Shown here: piece after piece, positions 41,552 to 50,897 of the stretch
How the letters are laid out: every line of letters starts with the position of its first letter
How positions within the stretch are numbered: position 1 is the first letter of the stretch
NCBI GenBank assembly: GCA_040386155.1
Contig: JAZKFZ010000003.1
Span: 62,001 to 126,000 of the forward strand
From: M0103 sp040386155
GTDB lineage: Bacteria; Bacteroidota; Bacteroidia; Flavobacteriales_D; Crocinitomicaceae
Reading direction: 5' to 3'
DNA length: 64,000 nt
Notes under the pieces: generated by a model
The model's input: the letters and a program-made list of their open reading frames with translations, nothing else
Databases searched by the model: none
Told to the model about the DNA's origin: nothing
Translations under genes and position numbers: made by a program

Positions 41552-42265
41552 ATGGAAGCAGATATCGAAAAATTAGTAAGCACCAAATCGTTCAAGGATC
41601 TCACGATTCAGGAACGAAATGAGTGGGCGGATCTTTTCTCTACGGAGGAAGAGTACGAGCAAATGCGTTCTATGTTCTTAGGACTTGAAACGATCAAAGA
41701 AGAGGAGTTTGAACCTTCTGCAAAAGTGAAGCGATCTTTGGACGATTTGTTTGAGCAAACTCATGGAATGAAGGCAGGGGTTGTAAAAACTTCGTTATGG
41801 ACGAGAATTTTCCCTCAAGAAAAGTCATTCTTTCAACGACCATTAGTCCAAATGGCAGCGGCGTTAGTATTAGTCTTGTTGGCAATACCATTTTTTACTC
41901 AAAATTCATTTAAAAATGATGTAGTACAAATGGCAAAAGAAGATTCATTCGGTGCTAAAAAGAATTCAACAACCACAGAAATGCCAGTAGCAGAATTAAA
42001 TAGTGAAGGTAGTATCAGTAAAAATTCTGCTGCTTCTGGTGCATTGGATGAGTCTCCATTAGTTGCAGACGCAGAGATGGTGATGGCTGAAGCAGAGGAC
42101 ATGTCTGAGGATCAAGTAATGTCGGCGCCAGTACCTTCAATTGCGCATTCCGATCTGGATTTTGAACGCCAGGAAAATAGTGGATACGCTGCCGCAGCGG
42201 CAGTAAAATCAACCAGTGTTGCAGAACAAAAGGGTGTTTTGGATCTATTAATTGTCACATTTTAA
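41552..42265 (+). CDS. Single-helix membrane protein, putative anti-sigma factor
   Basis: A 237-residue protein with an N-terminal cytoplasmic helical part (residues 1-85), one transmembrane segment at about 95-115 (MAAALVLVLLAIPFFTQ) and an acidic, Ser/Ala/Glu-rich extracytoplasmic tail. The start lies one base after the sigma-factor stop. Anti-sigma factors of ECF sigmas have this topology: a cytoplasmic binding part, one helix and a periplasmic sensor. No ZAS zinc motif (HxxxCxxC) is seen, so the assignment rests on topology and position. Proteolytic release by the S2P route is common in such systems, but nothing here shows it. Confidence 0.72.
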   Translation: MEADIEKLVSTKSFKDLTIQERNEWADLFSTEEEYEQMRSMFLGLETIKEEEFEPSAKVKRSLDDLFEQTHGMKAGVVKTSLWTRIFPQEKSFFQRPLVQMAAALVLVLLAIPFFTQNSFKNDVVQMAKEDSFGAKKNSTTTEMPVAELNSEGSISKNSAASGALDESPLVADAEMVMAEAEDMSEDQVMSAPVPSIAHSDLDFERQENSGYAAAAAVKSTSVAEQKGVLDLLIVTF

Positions 42266-42266
42266 G

Positions 42267-42647
42267 ATGCGTAGCGCACTTTTTTTCGGACTTCTTTTCC
42301 TCTTCATTTCATGTGGAAAAAAGGTAAGTAGCAATCAAGAGTTTTCCTTAAAATATGGAAAATCTGTTTTCGTCACTTTGTCAAATGGTGATCAATTAAA
42401 AATAACATTTGATAAATCGGAGGAATCGCGCTGTGCACCCAATGTGCAATGTATTTGGGAGGGTTTTGCTAATGTGGTACTTTCAATAAATCAAGAAGAA
42501 GATTCGCTCGGTTTACTGCAATCACCGCATCCTTCAAGCGTTTCTCATGGAAATTTTGAAATCAAACTATTGGAACTCAATTATCCTTCAGATGAAGACT
42601 TTGGTAAGCAAGAAAAAGCGAAAATTACGTTGAAGGTGGTAGAGTAA
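42267..42647 (+). CDS. Small lipoprotein with CxPxxxCxWEG motif
   Basis: A 126-residue lipoprotein. The signal peptide has lipobox FISC, giving a mature N-terminal cysteine at about residue 16. A cysteine pair occurs in ESRCAPNVQCIWEGFANV, a pattern (SRCP...CxWxG) that I have seen in small secreted proteins of several phyla, without a known function. The rest looks like a beta-sandwich (LKITFDKS, FEIKLLELNYP). It begins one base after the anti-sigma-like gene and is the last gene of the cluster, so it may be part of the sigma circuit or simply be cotranscribed. A start at 42252 is possible but adds five residues before the signal peptide. Confidence 0.72.
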   Translation: MRSALFFGLLFLFISCGKKVSSNQEFSLKYGKSVFVTLSNGDQLKITFDKSEESRCAPNVQCIWEGFANVVLSINQEEDSLGLLQSPHPSSVSHGNFEIKLLELNYPSDEDFGKQEKAKITLKVVE

Positions 42648-42661
42648 AAATGCTGAATTAA

Positions 42662-42706
42662 GAATGTAGAATTAAGAGCTTAATTGGATCTCTTAATTCT
42701 ACATTC
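42662..42706. terminator. Long inverted repeat between convergent genes
   Basis: A perfect 17-bp stem GAATGTAGAATTAAGAG pairs with its complement at 42690-42706 across an 11-base loop. Degenerate repeats of the same AT-rich phrase (TGCTGAATTAAGAATG, CATTCAGCATTCTC) flank it on both sides. It lies between the lipoprotein gene and gcvT, so it could terminate both, but no long T run follows. It also looks like one of the repeated intergenic phrases seen in this phylum. Confidence 0.6.
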
Positions 42707-42713
42707 AGCATTC

Positions 42714-43802
42714 TCAATTCGTTTTATAAAAAGGCAATTTAACCACTTTCGCTTTCAATCCTTTGTCGCGCACAGAAACATAAATTTCACTATCTAATGA
42801 AGAGAATTCAGTGCTTACGTAGCCCAAGCCAATTCCCAATTTCATAGATGGCGACATTGTTCCAGAAGTTACTTTTCCAATAACATTTCCTTGTGTGTCA
42901 TGAATTTCGTAATCGTGACGAGGAATTCCTCTATCGATCATTTCAAATGCGACTAATTTTCGTTGCACTCCAGCTTCTTTTTGAGCTTTTAATACATCAC
43001 TATCTACAAAGTCTTTCGTAAATTTTGTAATCCAACCCAATCCGGCTTCTAAAGGAGAAGTAGTATCGTCGATATCATTGCCGTACAAGCAGAAGCCCAT
43101 TTCTAAACGTAAGGTATCTCGAGCAGCTAAGCCTATTGGCTTTATTCCAAATGCTGCTCCGGCTTCAAATACCTTGTCCCAAATTTGAACAACTTCAGAA
43201 TTTTTACAATAAATTTCAAATCCTCCAGCTCCAGTATAACCTGTAGCAGAAATGATTACGTGTTCAATTCCAGCAAATGGACCAACTTCGAAATGATAAT
43301 ATTTTATTGCAGATAAATCTACAGTTGTTAATGATTGCAATGCTTCTGTTGCTTTAGGACCTTGGATGGCAAGTAAAGAATAGTCATCTGAAAGATTTTT
43401 CATTTCAACATTACCTGTATTGTGCGAAGCAATCCAATTCCAATCTTTTTCAATATTTGAGGCATTTACTACCAATAGATATTGATTTTCTTTCATTTTG
43501 TAAACTAAAAGATCGTCAACTATTCCACCTTTTCCATTCGGCAAACAAGAATATTGTGCTTTTCCAATAGTTAATGTAGATGCATCGTTAGTTGTAACGC
43601 GTTGAATCAAATCCAATGCTCCTTCACCTGTTAACAGAAACTCACCCATGTGAGAAACATCAAAAACACCAACTCCAGATCGAACTGTTTCATGTTCTGC
43701 ATTTACGCCTTCATATTGAACAGGCATATTGAATCCGGCAAATGGAACCATTTTCGCTCCTAAAGCAATGTGTTTGTCGGCAAGGGTAATGTCTTTGATC
43801 AT
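42714..43802 (-). CDS. gcvT: Glycine cleavage system T protein (aminomethyltransferase)
   Basis: A 362-residue tetrahydrofolate-dependent aminomethyltransferase, which takes the aminomethyl group from the H protein to make methylene-THF and ammonia. Characteristic segments are MVPFAGFNMPVQYEGVNAEHETVRSGVGVFDVSHMGEF at the N-terminus (with the conserved catalytic-site Asp), NGKGGIVDDLLVYK, ISATGYTGAGGFEIYC and LAARDTLRLEMGFCLYGND, then the C-terminal barrel with GKVTSGTMSPSM. gcvH and gcvP are not in the window. No glycine riboswitch was recognised upstream; the 5' leader is too short to hold one. Confidence 0.95.
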   Translation of the reverse strand: MIKDITLADKHIALGAKMVPFAGFNMPVQYEGVNAEHETVRSGVGVFDVSHMGEFLLTGEGALDLIQRVTTNDASTLTIGKAQYSCLPNGKGGIVDDLLVYKMKENQYLLVVNASNIEKDWNWIASHNTGNVEMKNLSDDYSLLAIQGPKATEALQSLTTVDLSAIKYYHFEVGPFAGIEHVIISATGYTGAGGFEIYCKNSEVVQIWDKVFEAGAAFGIKPIGLAARDTLRLEMGFCLYGNDIDDTTSPLEAGLGWITKFTKDFVDSDVLKAQKEAGVQRKLVAFEMIDRGIPRHDYEIHDTQGNVIGKVTSGTMSPSMKLGIGLGYVSTEFSSLDSEIYVSVRDKGLKAKVVKLPFYKTN

Positions 43803-43819
43803 AACTGTTAATTTTGCAA

Positions 43820-43827
43820 CAAAACTA
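43820..43827 (-). promoter_or_regulatory. Candidate -7 element for gcvT
   Basis: The minus strand reads TAGTTTTG, matching TAnnTTTG, 17 bases before the gcvT start. It lies in the 37-base gap from the upstream vWA gene, so gcvT may have its own start in addition to read-through. No -33 box is at the correct spacing. Confidence 0.38.
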
Positions 43828-43839
43828 ACAAATTTTTTA

Positions 43840-44991
43840 TCAAGTACTTTTCAGAAGTTCAATCTTTCCACTTTTGATGATGTAGCGTTTTTTATTCAAT
43901 TCAAAAATTTTGCCCTCTGCTAATTTTGCAAGATCAAGTAAATCTTTTTCAATAGTGTGAATAGATCCTCCCGTATCGCGTGCAAGATTCAATAGTTCTA
44001 AGTTGACAAAAAATTGTGTGCCACAAACTACAATCCGAACAGGAACCTTTATCTCTTTTGTTAAGGATACATCTCGCAATGGAGCATAATTATCGGCAAT
44101 AAATATTATTTCTGTAGCTTTTGGAAAGTCCTTTTGTGCTTGCAGTATAGCTTCAATACCATTTTCTTGTATATCTCCTCCACTTCCTCCACTTCGAGCA
44201 GCGTTCAAAGTTTTTAAAAATAAGTTATATTCCTTTGCGCTAGAAATGTAGATGCCGCCAGTTTTTCCAGTAATTTTTTCTGAATCCATTTTGCTGTTTC
44301 CATCATTAAACAAGACAAAATTTGTCGTTTCTAATTTGTTTAATTTGTACAAGTACCAAAGTCCAACTTGCGCTATGTAGGGCGACATGCTTCCAGTGAC
44401 ATCAGTAACAATGGTTGAGTTTTTCCAGCTTTTATTTCTTCGCATTACTGCGACTACCGTTGAATCTGAGAATCGTTTGAAATGTTCGTTTTTTACAGGG
44501 ATTGAATCATTTGGCGGCAGGGTAGTGCTTAAATAGCTATCCTCTCTCAAGGCCTCTTCTGGTCCATACGGAGGACGATAATGAATAATTACTCCATGAA
44601 ACATTATTTTCGCATCCGCTTCCGATTTACAACCCATTTGGCGAATGAGCCTCCAACTAATTGTTTCATCACTTACCAATGTGCCATTTGCTTCTAGTGC
44701 TTTTTTAATTCGTTCTTTGTTGAGTTCCATTAAATCAATTCCTTTTGGGAAATCAGTGAAAACGAGGTCAACTTGAAAAACTTTGGAGTCCTTCATTTTA
44801 GCTTTATCCATTATCGAAATGATGGTTGCACTTCCAAAATTCATGTTGATGACCAACGCTTCTAAATAACCCGAGGGTATTCGGTACTGCATGGTTTGAA
44901 CTTCTTTTTGCGTTAAAATGTCGTCAATTGATCGACTGTGTGCAAATAATGGGAGAGCCACTAAAAGCACAAGATTGAATGGAGATTTCAT
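43840..44991 (-). CDS. Secreted von Willebrand factor A-like protein
   Basis: A 383-residue protein with a signal peptide (NLVLLVALPLFAHS) if started at the ATG at 44991; the frame is open to 45024. The first 190 residues have no recognised domain. From about 205 a vWA fold is recognisable: TIVTDVTGSMSPYIAQVGLW contains a DxTGS-type metal-ion-dependent adhesion site, followed by NFVLFNDGN, GGSGGDIQENGIEAILQAQ and EIIFIADNYAPLRD. vWA domains mediate divalent-metal-dependent protein contacts. The ligand is unknown. The gene is followed by gcvT after 37 bases, which appears to be only positional. Confidence 0.72.
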   Translation of the reverse strand: MKSPFNLVLLVALPLFAHSRSIDDILTQKEVQTMQYRIPSGYLEALVINMNFGSATIISIMDKAKMKDSKVFQVDLVFTDFPKGIDLMELNKERIKKALEANGTLVSDETISWRLIRQMGCKSEADAKIMFHGVIIHYRPPYGPEEALREDSYLSTTLPPNDSIPVKNEHFKRFSDSTVVAVMRRNKSWKNSTIVTDVTGSMSPYIAQVGLWYLYKLNKLETTNFVLFNDGNSKMDSEKITGKTGGIYISSAKEYNLFLKTLNAARSGGSGGDIQENGIEAILQAQKDFPKATEIIFIADNYAPLRDVSLTKEIKVPVRIVVCGTQFFVNLELLNLARDTGGSIHTIEKDLLDLAKLAEGKIFELNKKRYIIKSGKIELLKST

Positions 44992-45035
44992 AGTCTTGAT
45001 TTTCACTGTAATGCAGAAAATCAAAAAGGTAACAA

Positions 45036-46169
45036 TTAGAATTTTTCAGCCAATTCCTTTCCTACCAAACTACCAATCGCAACACCCATTCCACCCATTC
45101 GAACCCCAATTCCAATGTGTTCTCCAATTTTTTTGATGATGGGTTCTTTTGTAGCACCAACCCCCATGATGCCTGCCCATCGATAGTCAATTTCAACCTT
45201 TTGATTAGGTAGTATGATGTTGTGAAGTAGCGATTCTAATGCGTTCATAATTGTTGAAGTGGTAGTCAATTGACTGTTGGTTTCTCCCTTGAAATCCAAA
45301 TTTCTTCCTCCACCCAACAAAATGCGTTGATCAATATTCCTAAAATAGAAATATCCACAATCGTAATGAAAAGTCCCTTTCACTTTAAGATTTGGAATTG
45401 GTTTCGTTACCAAAACTTGCGCTCTGGCTGGTTGAACATCTTCCTCGATCAATTCAGAGGCAAAACCATTTGTGCAAATCAACATCTTTTTTGTTTTTAT
45501 CTCACCAATTTCACAATTCACCAGCACCTCATTGGCTTGACATTCAAATGATTTTACTTCAATTCCAAAAAGTACATCAATATTGTTTTCTATCGCAAGT
45601 TGGTAGTATTTACGGATCATTTTACCTGTGTCTATTTGTCCTTCCAAGCGATTGTAGAATGACGTGCATAGTCCTGCAAAGCCAAATTTTTCGTTGATTG
45701 AATTGTCCTCAGAGTAAACAAACTTCTCTCCAGTAATTTGCCTGATTTTTTCATTCAAATAATCGAGTTTTTCTCCACATTGTGTTTGTTTTTCAATTTG
45801 GTTGTTGCTTATTAAATCCCATGACCCTAATTGCTGAAAATTCATATTTTCTTTTCCAATCAATTCACTCAAATAATTCAACCCTTGCCATCTCTTTTCA
45901 ACCGTTTCCCAAACTTTATTTTCAGAAATACTTTTCAAGTCGTCTAAAAGTTCTGTAGAACTACCAAAGCATGCAAATCCGGCATTTTTACTACTCGCTC
46001 CGGAGGGTAAGTACCCTCGTTCCACGATCAATATTTTTGCAGCAGGATATCTCTTGCGAAGGTGAATGGCAGTACTATAACCAACAATTCCTGCTCCTAC
46101 GATTAAAAAATCTATTTCTTCGAAAAAAGTTTTCCGTTCCCAATAACTTAATTGCTGAATATTTAGCAT
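45036..46169 (-). CDS. FAD-dependent oxidoreductase (DAO family)
   Basis: A 377-residue D-amino-acid-oxidase-like flavoprotein. The FAD site is IDFLIVGAGIVGYSTAIHLRKRYPAAKILIVERG (residues of about 18-52), followed by SGASSKNAGFACFGS as in glycine oxidase/DadA-type enzymes. The C-terminus has RWAGIMGVGATKEPIIKKIGEHIGIGVRMGGMGVAIG, which closes the flavin site. Substrate is unknown; secondary or D-amino acids are typical. There is no signal peptide. It stands alone, upstream of the vWA gene by 44 bases on the same strand. Confidence 0.85.
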   Translation of the reverse strand: MLNIQQLSYWERKTFFEEIDFLIVGAGIVGYSTAIHLRKRYPAAKILIVERGYLPSGASSKNAGFACFGSSTELLDDLKSISENKVWETVEKRWQGLNYLSELIGKENMNFQQLGSWDLISNNQIEKQTQCGEKLDYLNEKIRQITGEKFVYSEDNSINEKFGFAGLCTSFYNRLEGQIDTGKMIRKYYQLAIENNIDVLFGIEVKSFECQANEVLVNCEIGEIKTKKMLICTNGFASELIEEDVQPARAQVLVTKPIPNLKVKGTFHYDCGYFYFRNIDQRILLGGGRNLDFKGETNSQLTTTSTIMNALESLLHNIILPNQKVEIDYRWAGIMGVGATKEPIIKKIGEHIGIGVRMGGMGVAIGSLVGKELAEKF

Positions 46170-46278
46170 AGATTTTAACGCTTAATGAACATTTTTGTCC
46201 ATATTTGTAAATAAAATTTAACTCAAATTTAAACCAAATCTGTAACTCGTTGTACAGAGAATCGTTTAATTGAAAGAT

Positions 46279-49200
46279 ATGAAGTGTTTTTATGCGTTTT
46301 TACTGACTTTTCTAGTTGTCACTGGTGGATATTCACAAAGTGCTTTTCGTGTTGATGGAACTTTGAAAAATAAGTCTAATGGGAAACCTGAAACAGGAAT
46401 CAAAATTGAAATTATACAAGGAACAACCCTGGCTTCCACAACAACAACTTCCAACGGTCGTTACGATCTTAAATCTGATGTAGATTTAAAAAAACCATTT
46501 ACGGTTAAATTTTCCAAGGCTGGATTTGCACCAAAAATTGTTGCGTACGATTTTTCTAAGATGAATCCAGAAGATGCCCCAGCAGGCGAATTTAAACCTG
46601 CAAAAGGTGATGGAGAAATGATTCCTATTGACGCCGGTATTGATTTGTCATTTTTGAGCAGTGAACCTGTAGCTAAGTTTTATTGGGATGAAAAAAATCT
46701 TGTACCTACTTATGATGCAGGATACGGAGATAAGATGCGTGTTAAAATAGAAAATATTTTAGCCGCAGCTAGTGCAAATAATGGTGCTGATGATGCAAAA
46801 TACAATGCGCTAATTGCAGAAGCGGATAATTTATATGGACTCAGCAAGTGGGAAGAAGCACGTACTAAATACGAGGCTTCTTTGCAGTATAAGCCAATGG
46901 AAAAGCATCCAAATGATCGAATTGTGGAATTGGACGCGCTGATTTTAGCGAAACAGAAAGAAGCTATTGCCAACGGAAATGCAGATACTGAGTACACTAA
47001 TTTAATAACTGCTGCCGATGCGCTAAGAGACCAAAAAAAATACGAGCAAGCGATTTTAAAGTACGAAGAGGCACTTCGTAAAAAACAAGAAGATTATCCT
47101 GAGACACAAATTGAAGTACTGACAAAATTGGTGGAAAGTGATAAAAAATACAAGGAAGCTATTACTCAAGCGGATATGTTTTTTACACAGAAATCGTTTT
47201 TAGCTGCTAAAGACAAATACACGATTGCCAATAAGTTAAAACCAGAAGAACCGCATCCAATTGCGCGTTTGGCAGCAATTGCTGCAAAGGAAAACGAATT
47301 AAATGCTGCTAGCGAGAAAAAGAAGAAATATGAGGATGCACTTGCTGCCGGTGATGCAGCTTTTGATGCTGCAAAATGGGTGGATGCCAAGGCTGCGTAT
47401 CAATTGGCATTAACAATTGAAACTGGTTCATCGTATGCCGATGAACGCAGTAAGTTGTGTGATATAAAAATTGCCGAGCAAGCGGCTGAAATCGCGAAGC
47501 AAGAAAAAATCGCGAAGTTTTTAGAAGAAGGAAACACATTATTCGTAGGCTCCAAGTGGAATGATTCCAAAGCAAAGTATGATGAAGTAATTAAACTTGA
47601 CAGTGAAAATGCAACTGCATTGGCTCGTTTGGATGAAATTGCTTTAAAAATAAAAGAGGCGGGTGATTTGGCAGCTCAAAAAGTGAAATTTGACAAGTTG
47701 GTGTTGGAAGGGGATGCCTTTGCGAAAACAACAAAGTGGAACGATGCTAAATTGAAATACGAGGAAGCTATTGCAATGCAAGCAGATCCTGCGGTACAAA
47801 CAAAATTAGATAATGTTAATAAGGAACTACAAAAGTTAGCTGACAAAGATGCACTAGACAAGCAATTTCAGGAATTGAAAGCAGCTGGATTGTTGTTGGC
47901 TAGTGAAGAGAAATGGCTTGATGCGAAAGATAAGTTGACACAGGCAAATGGAATCAAAATAGATGCTCAAGTGACAGCTAAACTAGCTGAAATTGAAACG
48001 AAAATCAAAGCCAATGAATCGCTATTGAAACTAGAGCAGGAGTATGCTGCCTTAATTGAAAAAGCTACTCAGAAGGAACTTGCAAAAGAATACGATGCTG
48101 CGATTGCTTCCTACAAAGAAGCTGGAATGAAGAAGCCTACTGAAGAGCTACCAAAAATTAAAATTCCTGAATTGGAGGCTTTGAAAAAGGCCAATGCCTT
48201 GCAATCAGAACTTGATAAAAAATACAATGAATTTTTAAGCAAAGGGAAAGCATTGATGGCGAATAGTCAATATCTTGCTGCGATTACGGAGTTCAATAAT
48301 GCTTTAGCACTCAAATCAGAAGAGAAAGAGCCTGCGGATCTAGCAGCAGAGGCGGAACGGTTAGAGCGAGAAAAAGGAAATGAGGAAGACTCTAAAATTG
48401 AAAAGATTTTTAGTGTTGCTCAATCAAAATTTGACGAAAAAGACTATACCAAATCAAAGGAGTTAGTTGAACGTTATTTAACATTCAAAAAAGACGAACC
48501 GAAAGCAATAGATCTCTTAAAGAAAATTACTGACCTAGAAAAGGCAAAGCGCGATTATGATTTAAAGATGATCGAAGCAGAAAAATTATCTGCGGAGAAA
48601 AAATACGAATTAGCTATCAATGCCTTCGAACAAGCAAAATTGATAAAAACGGATGAAACAAAGCCACAGGAGCGAATCAATGAAATAATTGCTTTACAAA
48701 CTGCATTGGCGTCTAGTGCTGAGAAAGAAGCCATTTATGCTGATTTCATGCAAAAAGGTGGATTAAGTGAAAAAGCCGAAACATGGGATCAAGCTTTGGT
48801 GAATTATCAATCTGCATTAAATACGAAGCCAGGCGACAAACCTGCGCAAGCTAAAGTAACGGCAATGCAGGCAAAAATTGATGAATTGGCAAATAAAATG
48901 CGCAGTGAGCAGGAACGCATCGATAACTTTAAGAAACTTATCCAAGAGGCAGATAATCTTTTTGCTTCTGAGGATTACTTGTCTGCTAAATTGAAATATG
49001 AGGCTGCGTTAGTTATTATTTCCGACGATGTTTACGCTATTAAACAAGCAGCAGAATGTCAGTTGAGAGAAGGTTTGCGTAGTGAAAATCAATTCAAGAA
49101 AGGCTATCAGAAAATTATTGAAAAAGCAGATGAGAATTTTGATGTAAAGGACTACGATAAAGCAATAGAATATTACAAGCGTGCAGAGGGGATGAATCCG

Positions 49201-50883
49201 ACCGATCCATATCCACCAAAACGATTGAAGGAAATTGATGCAATTCTAAATCCACCAGCAGTGGTGAGTGTTAACTTGCAGCCGCTAGGAATTCCGTACG
49301 AAGAAAATTCGATCGTAGACGGACAAGCTTTGTTATTGCAAGCAGAAGCTGAAAGAAAGAATTTCAAGGATCAAAAAGTAGAAGACTTGGTTACAAATGC
49401 CAATGCTACAACAAATGAACTTGGTGAAATTGCTGATGAGAAACAAGTTAAAAATACCAACGAAATTTTTAAAGTGACGAGTCAGGTGATGGCTGATGTA
49501 AAAGAAGGCGATGAGCGCCGTCAAGCGATTGTTGAAGCTCTTCGTGTTGCTGACAATGAAAATGAATTGATTGACCGGGCAGCACAGGAATATAAAAATG
49601 CAGATTTATTGCGTCAGCAAGATCGATTGGATATAGTGGAAGGAACTAATCAATTGGATTATTCTGTGAGAGATGAAGTATACGGTGCCAATAACAATGT
49701 GCTTCATGCATACGAAGGTGCTTTACAAGCAGAGCATATTGCTGCAAACGAAGGTGAAAATAATACAAGTCTCCAGACAGATCAATCGCTTAAAAAGGTG
49801 GTCGGAGAACTTTCAGAAACAGACTATCAAAAGGTGGAACGTCAAATGAAAAACGAAGGTATCGTTTTAGAAGTTGCTGCCTACTCTGCCGAATCATATA
49901 GTGCAATAGCAAATGCTAAATCAGAAGCATTGCTTGATAATGAAAATCAAATTGAGCAAGTGACTATTGGTTACTCCGAAAAAGCAATCCTCGATTCGAA
50001 ACATGCACCTGAGAACAAGGAAAAAATTACAGTAGTTTCTACAATTTTTACGGATGCTGAAAAAATTAGAGATGAAGCATTTTCGCAGCGAACATCTGAC
50101 AATAATCAAAATTTAGGTGGCATCACTATCAGTTTAAGTGAAGATGAAACCAATCGCGATGAAAATCGACAAGAAAATGTTGAATTGGTCAAAGGAAATG
50201 AATCGAATATCATCATCGGGAAGCAGGAGAAGTTCGAGTCTGAGAATTTAAAGTACCTTAAAAATAAAAACTCGATTGAAACTGAAGCAATTAATCAAAA
50301 GGGTGTTGTTGTGCAAGGGGAAAATCAAGTGGCTGGAAACATCACTGGAATTGAAAATAAAACAATTTTAGCAAAAGATAATTTGGCAACAAGATCAATG
50401 TCGGATGATGCACAGCGTCAGGATACCCGTTCTGGTATAGAGATTCGCACAGCAAATGCGGAAGAATTTAGCGGTTCATCCACCGATAAGCAGCATGCTT
50501 CAAACGAGAAAGTGAAAGATTTAAATACGTCTATTCAAGTAGATCAAGTTAACAAAGAACAACATAAACAAGAAGAATTGTTGGCAGCACGTGCTAAAAT
50601 TGATCAAATTGAAGCTAAGAAACCAGAAAAAGCGTCGATTAAAAATTCACTAGGTGAAGAATTTCCGGAAGGAGTTTCGCAAGAATCTTTTACACAAAAC
50701 GATGAAAATGGCATCATGAAGGCAATCATAACGAGAAGAATTGTGGTTAGAAATGGTGAAGGATCTGTGTATGTTAGAACTCAAACACTTCACGCTACTA
50801 CTTATTCTAGAAATGACAAGCCCATCACTGAACAACACTGGAACAGTGAAACTGCTGGAGCTAATTTGATTAAGAATTATTAG
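46279..50883 (+). CDS. Very large exported TPR/coiled-coil protein with N-terminal CarboxypepD_reg-like domain
   Basis: A 1534-residue protein with signal peptide (FYAFLLTFLVVTGGYSQ). Residues of about 25-95 look like a carboxypeptidase-regulatory-like beta-sandwich (FRVDGTLKNKSNGKPETGIKIEII...GRYDLKSDVDLKKPFTVKFSKAGF). Residues of about 175-980 hold about 12 degenerate TPR-like units of 60-70 residues, recognised by YxxA...W/Y..A...Y..A (for example AEADNLYGLSKWEEARTKYEASLQYKP). A low-complexity Asn/Glu/Ala-rich region follows to about 1440. The end is compact: IITRRIVVRNGEGSVYVRTQTL...EQHWNSETAG. No enzyme motif occurs. The start ATG at 46279 gives the signal peptide; a TTG three codons earlier is less likely. 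Its role is unknown; a periplasmic or surface scaffold is a reasonable inference. Confidence 0.78.
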   Translation: MKCFYAFLLTFLVVTGGYSQSAFRVDGTLKNKSNGKPETGIKIEIIQGTTLASTTTTSNGRYDLKSDVDLKKPFTVKFSKAGFAPKIVAYDFSKMNPEDAPAGEFKPAKGDGEMIPIDAGIDLSFLSSEPVAKFYWDEKNLVPTYDAGYGDKMRVKIENILAAASANNGADDAKYNALIAEADNLYGLSKWEEARTKYEASLQYKPMEKHPNDRIVELDALILAKQKEAIANGNADTEYTNLITAADALRDQKKYEQAILKYEEALRKKQEDYPETQIEVLTKLVESDKKYKEAITQADMFFTQKSFLAAKDKYTIANKLKPEEPHPIARLAAIAAKENELNAASEKKKKYEDALAAGDAAFDAAKWVDAKAAYQLALTIETGSSYADERSKLCDIKIAEQAAEIAKQEKIAKFLEEGNTLFVGSKWNDSKAKYDEVIKLDSENATALARLDEIALKIKEAGDLAAQKVKFDKLVLEGDAFAKTTKWNDAKLKYEEAIAMQADPAVQTKLDNVNKELQKLADKDALDKQFQELKAAGLLLASEEKWLDAKDKLTQANGIKIDAQVTAKLAEIETKIKANESLLKLEQEYAALIEKATQKELAKEYDAAIASYKEAGMKKPTEELPKIKIPELEALKKANALQSELDKKYNEFLSKGKALMANSQYLAAITEFNNALALKSEEKEPADLAAEAERLEREKGNEEDSKIEKIFSVAQSKFDEKDYTKSKELVERYLTFKKDEPKAIDLLKKITDLEKAKRDYDLKMIEAEKLSAEKKYELAINAFEQAKLIKTDETKPQERINEIIALQTALASSAEKEAIYADFMQKGGLSEKAETWDQALVNYQSALNTKPGDKPAQAKVTAMQAKIDELANKMRSEQERIDNFKKLIQEADNLFASEDYLSAKLKYEAALVIISDDVYAIKQAAECQLREGLRSENQFKKGYQKIIEKADENFDVKDYDKAIEYYKRAEGMNPTDPYPPKRLKEIDAILNPPAVVSVNLQPLGIPYEENSIVDGQALLLQAEAERKNFKDQKVEDLVTNANATTNELGEIADEKQVKNTNEIFKVTSQVMADVKEGDERRQAIVEALRVADNENELIDRAAQEYKNADLLRQQDRLDIVEGTNQLDYSVRDEVYGANNNVLHAYEGALQAEHIAANEGENNTSLQTDQSLKKVVGELSETDYQKVERQMKNEGIVLEVAAYSAESYSAIANAKSEALLDNENQIEQVTIGYSEKAILDSKHAPENKEKITVVSTIFTDAEKIRDEAFSQRTSDNNQNLGGITISLSEDETNRDENRQENVELVKGNESNIIIGKQEKFESENLKYLKNKNSIETEAINQKGVVVQGENQVAGNITGIENKTILAKDNLATRSMSDDAQRQDTRSGIEIRTANAEEFSGSSTDKQHASNEKVKDLNTSIQVDQVNKEQHKQEELLAARAKIDQIEAKKPEKASIKNSLGEEFPEGVSQESFTQNDENGIMKAIITRRIVVRNGEGSVYVRTQTLHATTYSRNDKPITEQHWNSETAGANLIKNY

Positions 50884-50897
50884 TATTTATAATGCAA

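Noticed and set aside
43803..43839. Glycine riboswitch before gcvT
   Set aside because: Only 37 bases separate gcvT from the upstream gene, too short for a riboswitch aptamer, and no matching stems are seen.
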